Shown here one piece after another: positions 11,331 to 23,167 of a DNA stretch of 64,000 bases. Made by a program: the position numbers and the translations under genes. The stretch is from Strobilurus pachycystidiatus (Eukaryota; Basidiomycota; Agaricomycetes; Agaricales; Physalacriaceae), in the NCBI GenBank assembly GCA_019915135.1, contig JAHLMK010000001.1, positions 3,224,001 to 3,288,000 on the forward strand, written 5' to 3'. The notes under the pieces are model-generated. The model was not told where the DNA came from, made no database searches, and worked only from the letters and a program-made list of their open reading frames with translations. Positions within the stretch are counted from its first letter, which is position 1. Every line of letters begins with the position of its first letter.

Positions 11331-11983
11331 CGTTCGTGCTAGTGGGACCCTCCATGAAGGCGGAAAGAGGGAAGAGGATATCGTGGGCCTTGACAAAACG
11401 AAACACACGGAACCTCCATTCTAACGGCGATGTGACGGAGATGAAGACCACTGCAACGTTATGAGCATGAGCGCGCTGATCTTAACATACAGTGTGTATG
11501 AGACCGATGATACATAGAATGGTCATTCCGGCCGTGATATGCGAGTTGGACATCAAAGGCAAGGTCCGTAGCTTGGCCACACTGGAAAAACACCGTGTAC
11601 CTGGCTTCCGATAAGCCGGCACGGTGTTGTGGCTGAGTTCGAAGGTGGGGAGCCAACAAGTTTTCCATTCAACTCACCAACAATACGCGCCCGCTTATCA
11701 CCAAGCCAGATATGTTCTGTATAACCATTCGGCGGTCGAGACATTGGAGGGTGAGCAAGGCTTTTCACGTATCAAAGAAAGCCGGAAGAAGAATCTCACT
11801 CTGTCTGGCTTTGTGGGAGAGGAAGTACTCACTGAATGGCTGGAAGAAAACGACGGCCGCTGCGGCACGCGATGACATTGGTCGGTCGATATCGAGGGTC
11901 AGCCGTTCCTGAGACTGGGCGAGCGAAAAATGCAGAGTAGATTCAGAATAGCCCCGCCCAGCGCCCCCTGCTTCAGGGGACAT
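11209..11983 (-). CDS. Uncertain membrane protein, exon model incomplete
   Basis: Starting at Met 11983, an exon reads LHFSLAQSQERLTLDIDRPM...AAAAVVFFQPF and ends at a gtgagt donor. Later segments look membrane-spanning. The clearest is SHITAGMTIL joined through a 63-nt intron (gtatcatc...gttgcag, phase 1) to LVFISVTSPLEWRFRVFRFV and DILFPLSAFMEG. The middle junctions near 11600-11700 do not resolve with normal intron sizes. An in-frame Met at 12109 would add another hydrophobic N-terminal stretch. The last exon overlaps the frame-shifted start of the MFS gene on the same strand. I do not recognise the family. Confidence 0.3.
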
Positions 11984-12142
11984 CGTCGCCTGACCGGTGC
12001 GTTGTTGCAAGGCAAGATAAAGAACATTCCGAATCAAAGTCGCGATGAAGAGCAATAATATACACCTTGCAATAAAAGACAGCAGCATACACACACACAT
12101 AACACCCAAACTAAATCGAACCTCAAGTAGCCCTTCCTTCTG

Positions 12143-13237
12143 TCATGATGACTTGTGACGGGAGATCTTCTCCACGCCCGCTCCCAAGCTAGTCTTCCGT
12201 GCCTCCCTATCATCCATAGCGTCGTCGTCTTCATCATCATCATCATCTTCTGGACTATCCTCATCCTCTTCTTCTTCCGACGGACTGTCGTTATCTTCTT
12301 CTTCGTCAGAGTCCGAGTCATGTACGGGCACGTTGACAGCGCGCAGCTCATGCTTCGCCTTCGTCTCCGAGTCCTTGGCCGCCGCGGCCTCATCCTGGTC
12401 CTGGGCTAGCTCCGGTGACGTCTTCTCCTTCTCTCTGGCTTTGCGTTCTCGTTCTTCGCGCCGCCGCTTGACCCACTCCATACCGCCGCCATCGTCATCA
12501 TCATGGCGGGCGCCCATCATGCCTGTCTCGCTCTGCACTTTGTCCCACATGCGGCCGCCCACTTCGCGTTGGCTCTTGACGCTGCCCATGCCGCCATAGC
12601 CCCACTCGACGAAGTCGGGATCTTTGTCGGATGCATTGGCGAAGGGGTTCTTGCCTCCGCCGTAGACGCGCCCGTTGAGCATACGCTGGGTGGGGCGGGG
12701 AGTGTGGAGGGTGGCGAGCATGTCACCGGTGTTGTTCGGGGTGGAGCGTTTAGACTTGGCGGACTTGGGAGACCGAACGTTGCCACCCCGATAAGACGTC
12801 GTACTCTGAGTTCGGGACAGATCATTCGAGGTGTTGCAAGTGGATCCAAGAGATGTAGTGGATGACCAGCGAGCTAAAGCGTTCTCCTAGCGATTCAAAG
12901 CGTCAGTCAAGAGATACGAGACGAGAAAGCAGTTGCTGACTTTATCCTTTGAACGAAAGAGGCCGAAGAACCGCGCTTTCTTGGACTGTGGCGTGGTAGA
13001 GTCGATGCTCTGCGTTGGCGTCAGACTGTGCATCGATGAGGATGCGATGGACGCGGTATCTGTGCTCTTCTTCCCAGAGGACAAGGAGAGTCGTGGGGGA
13101 AAGAGTAGCTTGGGGTTCAGATTCTTGCCAGAGTCGGCGTTGGCGTCGACCTCATCGTCGTAGTCGTCGTCGCTGTCGTCGTCGCGGGGAAGGCAAAGCT
13201 GGGGATCCGGGAGAGGAGCGAAACGTATGCGGGTCAT
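12143..13237 (-). CDS. Acidic, Ser-rich hypothetical fungal protein
   Basis: Two exons (13237-12941, 12886-12143; intron gtcagc...cgctag, phase 0) give 346 residues. The N-terminus MTRIRFAPLPDPQL is followed by an Asp tract, a Ser/Thr-rich segment, a short ARFFGLFRSKDK and a mid-region (GRVYGGGKNPFANASDKDPD, FVEWGYGGMGSV). Next come a charged helix (KRRREERERKAREKEK) and a long Asp/Glu tract. The mid-region resembles short motifs seen in uncharacterised basidiomycete proteins; no catalytic domain is visible. Acidic and basic tracts suggest a nuclear or scaffold protein, which is inference. It is divergent from PEX6. Confidence 0.75.
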
Positions 13238-13576
13238 GAGTGTTGATGGTGGCAGGAGGCAAAAGCAAGTGATGCACTGCGCCAAGCAAGTCTCAAGTCA
13301 GGCAGCCTCAGATCATCAAAATTCCGGTTCGCTTCCGTTGTACAGCGATGTCAGCACGGGCAAGAGCGAGCCATTCATTGGCTAGCGTGCCCCTGGAAAT
13401 CCCATATGCATCGCATCTGGCATGGCGAATAATAATCCTCTCATCGGGGAGGGAAAAAGGAAGCCAGAATCCCGTGAAAGTGGCCAATTTCAAAGCGGCA
13501 TTGCCGACGACGCAGCACATGACCGTCACTCGTCGCCGCTGGCGCTCGCCAGCTGATTCTTTCGCGTCGGCGGACC
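13238..13576. promoter_or_regulatory. Divergent promoter between the acidic protein and PEX6, 339 bp
   Basis: The region lies between two divergent start codons. A minus-strand frame running through here and into PEX6 has no family support and is treated as an antisense shadow. Confidence 0.4.
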
Positions 13577-16500
13577 ATGAGTCTCTTCTACGACCAGCCA
13601 GTGTCTGCCGACGCCGCCTACACCACCCGGAACGACGACGAGGACATTGTCTACCTCGGCAGGCGGCTGTGGGACACCCTTGGCGCCGACGACGCGCCCA
13701 GGAGATGCGTGGCCATAGCCTCTCTGTCGCCGAGTAATGCAGCGGCGTCCAATGCGCTGCTGTCCATTTCCTGCTGGGCCCAGCTGGACGAAACAATCGA
13801 GGTCGGATCCCCGATCCTGCGCGCAGACCCGGCACCCGCTGATCACTTGTTCTGCAGCCCGGATCCATCTCCATTCCCAACTCCTGCGCGGCGTCGTACC
13901 CCTGCATATTCTCAGACGCCTCCGCCTGGAGACGCCCGTCTGTGCCCTCCCTGTCCATCACTCCCGTCAAACCCATTCTGCTGACCCACGTCTTTGTCAC
14001 CGCTCTCTCCCCGGAAGCATACGAAGCTGCCACCGCCAATCAATTTCGTCTGGAAGCATGGTTCGGCCACGAACAGCGTATATTACGCCAATCGTCCGTC
14101 TATACTTACGACCTCGTCGGCGAGCAAGAAGACGCGTTCCAGTACCAGCTTGATCTGCTAGAACCCGTGTTACAAGGCTACGCGCTGTCAAGAAGGACCA
14201 CGTTCGTTATCTCTCCAGCTGTCCACGGCTATACACTCCCGTCTCCTTCGAATGTCGTGGACTCCATCGAGATCGGGGAAGACTTCTTAGCAAGCTCGAT
14301 GGGGCAACCTTTCCAATTTGACGACACCGACGAGGAGGACATAGATTCGAACGCTACCCAGGCCTGCGAATTCACCATCCAGCCGTTAGAGCAACAGTCA
14401 CCAGACGATGATCGGACACTATATGCTCGAACGACGGATCTTGGTCGCATCGGCGTCCTGAACGGTGACTGGGTATGTTCGCGTCCCCTGTCAATCACAG
14501 CCATTTCTGAATGCTCGCTGCAGGCCGTGGTATGCTCGAAATCATCGCGACTAGCTCGAATATTAGCAGATGACGACCTTGTCAAGGAAAGGTTAGTCTG
14601 GTCGATGCCAAAGTCCAATTATGATATCAATCCACTTGTAGCGGCACCATCATGGCAAGTCCGACTCTACTGTATAACATCTGCGGCTACACCTGGCCTC
14701 CATTCTCGGGGACAATACGCGTACACCCTAGTCTGTTTGGCTCTGGGGACCCTGTAATCCCTACCGCACGTGCTGTCACGGTGGCGCGAATAGCATCCCC
14801 GGTTTCTGTCAATCGCGCGTATCAACCCGCTTTCCTGGCTGCCTTGAAGGCCTACTTTGACGGGAAGAAGACGCTCATCAAAGCGGACGATATCATTGCA
14901 GTAGCCCTGGACACCGACGAACGATCTGACGATGCGACTAGAAGGTTTGGATTTACCGTAGTAAACCTCACTGTATCTCTGACTTTCATCCAGCCAGACT
15001 GGGCGGAGAGATGAAGTAGTGTTCTTTTTGATAACCAACATCGACCATAACATTGTCACAACGGACCAGTCGCTATCTCCTGACGCGTACTTGGGCTGTA
15101 CACTCGGAGAACTGGGTTGTTGGTTTGATCCATCCTCGACGCAGATGAACCAGACGGGCTTGGAACATGCGCGTGTTCCAGACGTCGCTGCTTATCTCGG
15201 ACTAGGTAGGCATCTTGCGATTTGGTATTGAAGCATAACTGAGTTTGGTACAGAGGTAGCACCAAAATCATTGACGTCCCTCCTCCCCATCCCGCCAAAA
15301 AGCGCCTTGGGCCGACTGTTCGACGTCGCATCAGTGATTCTGGGAAAACACAGCGTATCGTACAATCTGCCGTTGTCGGCGCTTTTGAGCGGGAGCCGAG
15401 GTTCTGGGAAGTACAGCACTGCGCGGAATGTTGCGCGGCTACTTGGGATCCATGTCCTCGAGGTGTGTGACTTGTGCTTTGTGTGGTGTCATTTTTAGGT
15501 GTTGATTGGGCAAACAAAAAACAGGTCAACTGCTACGAGGTCGTGGGCGACAACGACACGCACACTGAGGGTGTGATACGGGCTCGCTTTGATAAGGCCA
15601 TCGGCTGCTCGCCTTGCATGGTTGTTTTACGACAGCTTGATGGCCTATCGAGCAAAGAGGGCGCAGAGTCAAAAACAGGTGAGCCATATTTGGTGTGTAC
15701 ATCATGCTGGAGTCTTTAATTCGTTGCAGGTTCTGTGATGGCGAACGTCCTGCGCGACTGTCTAGACCAAGCGCACCAAAGCTGGAAGATCACTGGCTAC
15801 CCCGTTATCGTTTGTGCAACATGCGATGACTCCTCGAAATTGCCGTCGGATTTTGCTGGGTTGTTCAAGCATGAGATCGTCTTTGAAGTGAGTAATTGAA
15901 ATTTTCTTTTGCGCCGCTTGTAATGTCTGATGTTTGACAACAGGCTCCAGACGAAAATGAGCGAAATGCAATCCTGACATCTTTGCTCGATGGGAAGGCG
16001 GTGTCGCCAGACGTCTCCATAAGCGCCCTCGCTACTCAAACGGCAGCTCTAGTGGCTGGTGATCTTTCCGACCTTGTACAACGTGCAGAGGTCGCAGCAA
16101 TAGAGCGCGCGGGCGTTCTCCTGAAGGACAACTCCGTGCAGGATATCGTGCATGCAGGTGTCGCGCTCTCGAATGCCGACTTCGAGGGCGCACTAGGCAA
16201 AGCGCGCGCCTCCTACTCTGAAGGCATCGGGGCACCCAAAATCCCCAACGTCTCCTGGGACGATGTCGGTGGCCTGGCGCACGTCAAGGCCGATATCCTC
16301 GATACCATCCAGCTGCCCCTGGATTACCCAGAGCTGTTCTCCGACGGGTTCAAGAAGCGCTCGGGCATCCTACTCTACGGCCCCCCTGGGACGGGGAAGA
16401 CGCTCGTCGCCAAAGCGGTCGCGACGTCGTTTGCGCTCAACTTCTTCTCGGTGAAGGGGCCGGAGCTGCTGAACATGTACATCGGCGAGTCGGAGGCGAA

Positions 16501-17288
16501 TGTGCGGCGGATCTTCCAGCGTGCGAGGGATGCGAAGCCGTGTGTTATTTTCTTTGATGAGCTCGACTCGATCGCGCCCAAGCGTGGCAATCACGGGGAC
16601 TCGGGAGGGGTGATGGACCGGATTGTTAGTCAGTTGCTTTCGGAGCTGGACGGTATGGCTGGGAGTGGGGGTGCTGACGTTTTCGTTATCGGCGCTACTA
16701 ATCGACCGGATCTCCTGGATGCTGCGTTACTTCGTCCTGGTCGGTGAGTGCAGTAGTCTCCTCTTTCGAGTCATGGAGGGCCCATCGATTCGTAGGTTTG
16801 ATCGTATGCTGTACTTGGGCGTCAGCAAGACACACGACGAGCAGCTACATATACTGGAGGCTCTAACGAGAAAGTTCCGCCTTAGTCCAGGCTTGGACCT
16901 TCGCCAAGTAGCCGACCAGTGCTCCTTCAACTTGACCGGTGCAGACTTCTACGCACTGTGTTCCGACGCGCTGTTGAACGCCATGACGCGGAAAGCCGAA
17001 GAGTTGGAAGCGACCATCGGTCAGTGACTGTTTCCCTTCCCTCGTCTCTCTATTAAAGGGTGTCTCCCCTTAGCATGGCTCAATGCAAATGGGATCAAGA
17101 AAAATCATCCACACCCTCTTACGCCGCAATACTATTTGGCGGAAATTGCCTCACCAGAGGAGATCAGTGTTCTGGTGACGGAGGCAGACTTTGCGTTGGC
17201 GCTGAAGAATCTCATTCCGAGCGTCAGCGAGACGGAAATGCAGCACTACGCTAATATTCAGCATCAGTTCTCTATGGACAGAACTTAG
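13577..17288 (+). CDS. PEX6: Peroxisomal AAA ATPase PEX6
   Basis: Many-exon gene; the first intron is 13802-13857. The N-terminal domains are followed by a degenerate first ATPase module with SGSRGSGKYS in place of a proper Walker A. The canonical second module is intact: WDDVGGLAHVKADILDTIQL, Walker A GPPGTGKT, pore region, Walker B CVIFFDELDSIAPKRG, VIGATNRPDLLDAALLRPGR. The C-terminus (EISVLVTEADFALALKNLIP, SVSETEMQHYANIQHQFSM) matches PEX6. With PEX1 it forms the hexamer that extracts ubiquitinated PEX5 from the peroxisomal membrane. The weak D1 Walker A is usual for PEX6. The stop at 17286-17288 overlaps by 4 nt the end of the convergent F-box gene. Confidence 0.93.
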
Positions 17289-18523
17289 TTGACCTTGTAT
17301 GAGTACTTTGGACATCTGTCGCCGCTGTTATGACCATTGAATACTGAATGGTGGGCTATCTTCAGATTGAACTTGTTATCATTGCCTTCATGTGAAACTG
17401 AACATCTACTGAACTTCGACACTTCTGTGATGCAAGCAAAGAACTCGTTTAGTCGCAATTGTCGTACGGCGAGACGCGTTCTGACGCGCGCGCTGCTCTT
17501 ATCGCGACTCAAACTCTCACCCCTTCCTCGGACCTCTTCCACGATCCCTTCATCTTTCAAAAACCCCTCGCAACAGAAGTCGGGCTTCCCAAATGTGTCG
17601 TCACTGTCTATGATAGTTTCTCCGGGCAAAAAGTTGCTAGGTGGCTCGATATACGCGTGGCGGAGAGGGGGCGACTGAGACCAGAAGCCCGATAGATCGG
17701 CGGGCAGATGGACATCGTACTCCACGATTACAAGGCGCCTGAGCGACGGTAGCTCTAAGATGGCAGAGCGAACTGTCCACGGATGGCAAGCACTTCGAGA
17801 GAGTTGTGTCGCGCCGTGACGATGGGTGTAACCGCTGACTCGGCAGAGCATATACGGAGTTCGAGCAGGGAAGGGACGTCTTGAAAGAGTTGGCCGAATC
17901 CTGCGGGCTCAAGATCTTGGAGGTTAAGCGTCGTGACGGAGGTGCGCGAGAAGAAATAGCGCGATCTCTGGAAGCTGAGAGCAGACACGAGCAGAAGGTC
18001 CAGACGCATGTTGTGCATTTTGTGGAAATTGAGCTGAACAGACCGGCCGAGGTATATCTTCCTGACGGACGAAAAATCCAGGTCGCATAGTACAGTGATA
18101 GTAGACGGGCGGTGAACAAGAATAGTGTGTTGAACGCGCCGTGATCGTTACAGTAATCGCGATAGAGGATACAAAATCACCACCTGGAGGAAATTAGAGT
18201 TGTAATAGCGGCGTATAGTTCGAGCGTGGCGTATTCGGTTCACCTGGCATGGCGATATGAATAGTGATGGATGGATGATATATTCGCATGTGCTTGAACA
18301 TATCCAAGAACCCTACTAAACATCTTGCCATAGTTTGTAAGAGCACTGTGAGATGCGATAGTAAAGCCAGCCTGCCAGCTAAGGTTTGTTGGTTGTCCGC
18401 AATCGCCTTGACGAGGCGACATGTCGCGGAGGTAGCGCCGTAGAAGTTTGTGACTGAAAGACGGCGAAGGATGTTTTCCAGTATTTTCGTAGGTAGATTA
18501 TTGAAAATGGCGGGTCGTTCCAT
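17285..18523 (-). pseudogene. F-box/LRR gene, probably frameshifted
   Basis: An N-terminal F-box, PAIFNNLPTKILENILRRLS...SATCRLVKAIAD, begins at Met 18523. Further along the same strand are LRR-like segments: VTTLNLQDLEPAGFGQLF, VPSLLELRICSAES, SLEVLAIRGQFALPS, then in another frame LELPSLRRLVIVEYDVHLP and a tail to 17285. Between the last two segments (about 17755-17765) the first frame ends in TAG while the second opens, and I see no intron of normal length that reconciles them. The gene is therefore either slightly damaged or wrongly modelled. Role by family: SCF substrate receptor. Confidence 0.5.
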
Positions 18524-18795
18524 TAAGTCACAGCAAAGCAGGCCCCGGCAGGCCCTTGATTTGAACTACTCGAGAGCGAAATGTCAATGATCGATGATTC
18601 TGAGTCTCAGACTCTCAAATGATCTGACAAATGTGTCAACCATCATTGAGACACTGCTGTACTGAAACAGTCACAGAGCTTTTAACGCTACACTACTTAT
18701 TGAAAGGAATATCAGTCGACCAATCCAAGGTGACTTTCCCTCCCAGTCTCAATGCATGCCAGTGTCGTGCTGACGAACGCTTGCGGTTCCTCCAA

Positions 18796-19179
18796 ATGGC
18801 ACAGAATTTCAACTACGTCACAGACGGCCTACAGATTATCGAAGAAGAGGGGGCGTCTTTCCATTGGGACGTCGATTTTCCTGAGCCAGGCCTGAAAGAC
18901 CAACTCCGGGAGCTGAGGAAGTGGCTTGCTGCGTTACACGAACGCAATAAGCATATATACACCGACCCGGTGGTGATTCAATTCTACATGTTCGATAACG
19001 TCAAAGACCTTTTTGTAAACTTCGGCTTGTCGCAGGAGGAGATTGGAGTGAAGATGGAGGCTATGGGGATGGGACGGCAGTGGGCTTTTCACAACTGGAT
19101 TCCGGTGAGGACATCTCGGCCACATGTGTCATGATTGACGTGCTGATCTTCTGTGGCGCAGTATTGCAAAACTGTTTAA
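18796..19179 (+). CDS. Small hypothetical protein, 108 aa
   Basis: Exon 18796-19104 (103 codons) is joined by gtgagg...ggcgcag to a five-codon exon ending TAA at 19179. The protein starts MAQNFNYVTDGLQIIEEEGA and has charged helical segments (LKDQLRELRKWLAALHERNK). No signal peptide, membrane helix or known domain is seen. The frame is open further upstream to a Met at 18631, but that part lacks coding character. It is located between the F-box gene and the PEX6 relic. Not recognised. Confidence 0.45.
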
Positions 19180-19461
19180 TACAGCCAGCCGTCCTGTCAA
19201 TGTGTATTTCTGGGTCTTTTTTTCGTGCGTCTATCACTTTGCGAATGATACTTTACCACTGGGTCGATTGATCTCTGACGTCCCTATCGACAGTTCTCGA
19301 CGCTTCCTTTCCTGAGGCCTTTTTCTTCAAGCTGTATCTCAAGTTCTTATCAAATCCAGCACAAATTCTTATAATTAAAAGCTCTAGTGCTGCACGGTGT
19401 ATTTTTTCTTATTGTTTGTAATTCCAGCGGTGCTCAACCCAATCTTCTCATCGCAATAGTA

Positions 19462-19579
19462 CACCAGAGCGACGAACGCTGGTCTGAGGCTTATATCACT
19501 TTGCGCACCTGGAATCTCATTCCGAGCGTCGGCGAGACGGAAGGCACTATGCTAATATTCGACATCAGTTCTCTATGGA
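19462..19579 (+). repeat. Diverged copy of the PEX6 3' end
   Basis: Bases 19513-19579 match the last coding stretch of PEX6 (17207-17278) closely: aatctcattccgagcgtc, then gagacggaa, gctaatattc and catcagttctctatgga. There are small deletions and substitutions. Weaker similarity extends upstream to about 19462. The copy is out of frame and lacks the rest of PEX6, so it is a duplication relic about 2.3 kb from its source. Confidence 0.7.
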
Positions 19580-19936
19580 TACTAGATATTGATTGAGAAC
19601 TATGAAACCATACACCACCGAGCTTTTGCTGCACTCAGAATGAAAACTAGTTGATGTTGTCAATGCTATCATAAGTTGAGACTGATGACAACGCTGACTT
19701 AAAGAGTCCACAGAGAAGAAGTCAGTCACATACGCGAGAAAAGCAATAATCACAACAAGGTTGAAAGACTCTGGGGAAGTAGCCATTTGTCCATAAATTT
19801 GGAAGGAAATAGGACTGTGGGCGCCAACAAGGCAGAGATCGGCGAACATAGAGAAGTCGGCAAATAGTAGGAGATTAACAACAACTAGTAGGGGAGTACC
19901 CACGAGAGGTACAAGTACGTCCGGGGGTAGCGCCAC
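19565..19936 (-). CDS. Hydrophobic 123-aa ORF, doubtful
   Basis: An open frame from Met 19936 contains two strongly hydrophobic stretches (LVPLVGTPLLVVVNLLLFA and FNLVVIIAFLAYVTDFF). They could be membrane helices. No homology is recognised, its 3' end runs through the PEX6 relic, and no introns are evident. It may be a decayed fragment. Confidence 0.2.
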   Translation of the reverse strand: MALPPDVLVPLVGTPLLVVVNLLLFADFSMFADLCLVGAHSPISFQIYGQMATSPESFNLVVIIAFLAYVTDFFSVDSLSQRCHQSQLMIALTTSTSFHSECSKSSVVYGFIVLNQYLVSIEN

Positions 19937-20105
19937 CTTTATATATGTTCAATCGAAATCTGGCGAGAGGCTGGGACTTGACAGTGTTGTAGCAAACGAC
20001 GACGTTGCACTTAAAAAGGTGACTATTCTAAGAAGCCTGGAAATCTCGGCGAGTAAGCATCGGGTGATTGCACCACGCCTCGCACGAATCAGTATAAGCT
20101 AAAGA

Positions 20106-21724
20106 TCATATCTGGAGCCACATCGACCAGTGTTCTCTTTCTTCATCGGTGCCCTTGAACACCCAGTTTACATGACGTATCTCCTGGAAGCCTTCTTCGA
20201 GCGTGGGAGGTTCATAGTTGCTCTTGAAGCCACCAAACGCGAGAAACGGAAGTAGATCTCTAGCAGGCTGAAGAGTATTAGCTAGGCTTCGATCGGCTTG
20301 AGCAAATGGTCCGGTACCTCTTTGTCTAGAGATGATGCGGGCCTGTTTAGTGCCCTGTACAGATTGTTGTGCCACGCCAATTCATGAGACCCAGTGAATA
20401 AGAAACATCTACAATCATCAAGACTCATCCGGGTAGGCATAACTAACTGGCGTTACCTTATAGGAACGCGACGCTCTTTCGCTAGGTTAACATAATGACT
20501 TCGGGTCGACGCGTCGCGGTTCGTGTTATCTGAAGAGGCGGTCAGACGGCGCGCGCCATCCTGAAAGATATCGTACCGATCACGACACTTTTACCCTCCT
20601 CCAAGGCCGCTGCGGCCGCCTTGACACACTTTTGTCGTGTTCCGAGAGTATCCTGATTGACGTGTACGTAGCCTATCGGGGCAAAGCGCTCGCGATAGAA
20701 GGATGATTTGCCCAAACAAGGGTATCCGACGAAGAGCACGATCTCTTGACGCTGAGGAACTGGGAAAAGCGGGGTTGATGATGGGAGGATAGCAGGCACT
20801 GAGGCTATGTCAGAAGACTGGGAGGGTGGGCACAGGCATGCGATTTACGCTCTGGTAAACTGGACACATTGAAGCCATCCAGTACAAAGTCGGGGTGAGG
20901 AGGGAGACCGAGAAAATACTCCTGACATTCAAGTTTTGGAGGGTTCTTTGTGCGAACGGAAAGCCACGTACCTCGGGGGTATAGAATGGGACCTTTACAT
21001 TCAGCGCCCATTTACGGTCGGTTGAAGCAAAGTCTTTATCCTTGCCTCCATAGCGTCGTCCAGCCGCGTCACCGACGAAGAACGATGATGTTTTATCGAT
21101 TGTCACGCCGCTTTCTGAGAAGATGCGGGCTAGTTCGTTCCACATGCCTGGCATTGGTTTGCGGTATGCGTCTTTCGCCGTCGCGGCAAATAGGTAGAAT
21201 GGGACGTCAGAAAGCTGTTGACGCGACGCGTAAGTAAGAGCACCAGTCATAGCATTGAGGCACATACAGCTGCTGCAAAGGATTGGATTTTCTCTTTCCA
21301 GTTGGCTATCGCCCCTCCCTTGAGCGCCTGATTCGAGATGATAACGATAGAGTATCTGCAAGCCATGAAGATGCGACCGAAGATGAGGACACAGCGCGCA
21401 CCCTTCTTTTTGGACATCTCTAATCTTCTGTGGGACCACTGGCCGCCACCACGTAAAAGGAGCAGAACCGCTGCCTTTTCCTCTACTGATGCCTTTTCCA
21501 AAGGAGGACTGTATGAGAGTGCCGTCGAGATCAAAGGCCGCCACTTTCGCAGACGGTGATGGCGCGAGGTTGACGCCATACAGGCAGGTGGCCTTGGGGC
21601 CAAGTGACTGCTGCCAGACGAACGCCGCGTTCGAGTTCGAGGCGGACGCGACTGGCTTGTCCTTGGAAAAGAACGGGTGAACTAGAGAAGCGCGGTAAGC
21701 ACGCGGCCAGAGGAGAAGAGCCAT
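20106..21724 (-). CDS. PNK1: Polynucleotide kinase 3'-phosphatase (PNKP/Pnk1)
   Basis: Multi-exon gene. Near the N-terminus VHPFFSK is followed by SLGPKATCLYGVNL and the HAD phosphatase motif VAAFDLDGTLIQSSFGK. Then FFVGDAAGR (HAD motif with Gly-Asp), DFASTDRKWALNV, LPPHPDFVLDGFN and the kinase P-loop FVGYPCLGKSSFYRE with HVNQDTLGTRQKC. The C-terminus (EGFQEIRHVNWVFKGTDEER, HWSMWLQI) is typical of PNKP. The enzyme repairs DNA strand-break ends by removing 3'-phosphates and adding 5'-phosphates in the nucleus. No FHA domain is seen, as in S. pombe Pnk1. The start is uncertain: Met 21724 is in frame, while a tempting upstream start (MASSAPSNKRPAGADD, 21813) runs into a stop unless an unseen splice joins them. 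Confidence 0.88.
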
Positions 21725-21930
21725 GACGACGCGCTAGTCTTGATTTTCTTCGCGCCCGCGGGGTCGGCGTCGTCCGCTCCGGCGGGGCGCTTGTTGGAGG
21801 GAGCGGAAGAGGCCATGAGGGTGATCGACCAAGGTGCGATGCGCACGTGGGACAGCCTATGATTCGCCTTCTAACGTCACGACCACCACTACGACTCGGA
21901 GCGCTGCTATCAACCGTATCCCGTCCCAAG

Positions 21931-22976
21931 ATGTCGCAAACACCCAAGATCGTATCGTCGACGGAGATGTCTGCTTCCGAGGCAAAGTGTGTCTGCGCCC
22001 AGGAGTTGGTCTTGATCGCGCTCAACTGGCACGCAGGTGGATAACACTTAAGAAGATCAAATACAACGACGCCAACGGAACTGAGGTCTTTGAGGTGCCC
22101 TGCTCTCCCTTAGATTTGATTCTGAGTCTCTACAGCGCGTCTGGGAATGCGCAGAGCGTAAAACGCGCAAAGGATCTGGCATTGATGGTCAGTTATCTGT
22201 CGTGCTCCTCATCAACCTGGTCTTACTGTAATAGCCGTCGCGATCCTTGCAATGATTAGGTCGAAGACGAATGCTTTCCCGCTCTCAACAGTGATCATCG
22301 AGCAATACAGACCTCCCATCGACGCTTTCATCATTGGTCCGTCCATGTTTACCCCCCTGGTTCTGCTTATGCTGATATCCAATCACGCGTAGAGCTTCCC
22401 GCAGGTACTTTTCTCGTGTATATTGTTGCCACCAGTGGGCTGGAGTCCTGCAGGTCTCATTGACGCCAACGAATCCCCCGAGGATGCTGCTATCCGCGAA
22501 CTTGAGGAAGAGACAGTAAGCATCCTACTCTTGTTACATCCTTAATCGCAAATCGTCAATGCGGAACTCTAGGGATACAAAGCAGACCGTGTGGTTGAAT
22601 CCTCTCCGGTGATTGTAAGCGATCCTGGCAAGTTTCTTGACCCTTCCACACCACGACCTCTGATGATCATCCAAACAGGCATGACGAACGCCAACATGAA
22701 GCTTGTCGTCCTCAATGTGACACTCGAGGACAAGATGGAAACTCCCGATTCCAAATTAGAGGCAGGAGAATTCATCGTCAAGCGCGTCGTGGCTTTGGAC
22801 AAGCTGAACGCGGAATTGAAAGGTGGATTGGTGAACTCGCTGCAACGTACAGGTCTGACCAGCGATTCATTCTAGACTACTCTGAACGCGGTTTCGTGGT
22901 AGATGCGCGTCTCTCCCATTTCGCGTCAGGTTACGAGATGGCGCAAAGGGTACAGGCAGGAGAGTTCATCTTGTAG
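21931..22976 (+). CDS. ADP-ribose pyrophosphatase, NUDIX family (YSA1/NUDT5-like)
   Basis: Several exons. MSQTPKIVSSTEMSASEAK is joined to WITLKKIKYNDANGTE and RVWECAERKTRK. Then come TVIIEQYRPPIDAFIIELPA and the NUDIX box: Gly of GLIDANE, five residues, Glu, seven residues, RELEEETG. The order RVWE..., EQYRPP, ELPAG and the NUDIX box is that of ADP-sugar hydrolases, which cleave ADP-ribose to AMP and ribose-5-phosphate. The C-terminus reads YEMAQRVQAGEFIL. Start 21931 is chosen by family length. The frame is open to Met 21847, and that extension (MIRLLTSRPPLRLGALLSTV) looks like a mitochondrial presequence. It is divergent from PNK1 with about 200 bp between starts. Confidence 0.88.
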
Positions 22977-23167
22977 TTGCGTCTCATGGGGAGAAGCAAA
23001 TCAACAACATTTATTATGTATTTTGTACAACGTACTCTTTGTGGCAAGACTTTTCTAAGTTCGACTCGAATACTTTTGAAGTACATACAGTTCTGTTGAT
23101 TGGTGTTTGTTGGCAGCTTTTGATCAAGTCCAAAAATTCGTGACCCTGCTTTGACCATACTCCGACA

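Noticed and set aside
11570..11680. 32-nt exon with a 19-nt intron in the uncertain membrane gene
   Set aside because: The frame would fit, but a 19-nt intron is below any normal fungal minimum, so I left the junction open.
13308..14039. 243-aa minus-strand frame across the PEX6 start
   Set aside because: Overlaps PEX6 exon 1 and the promoter; no recognisable domain.
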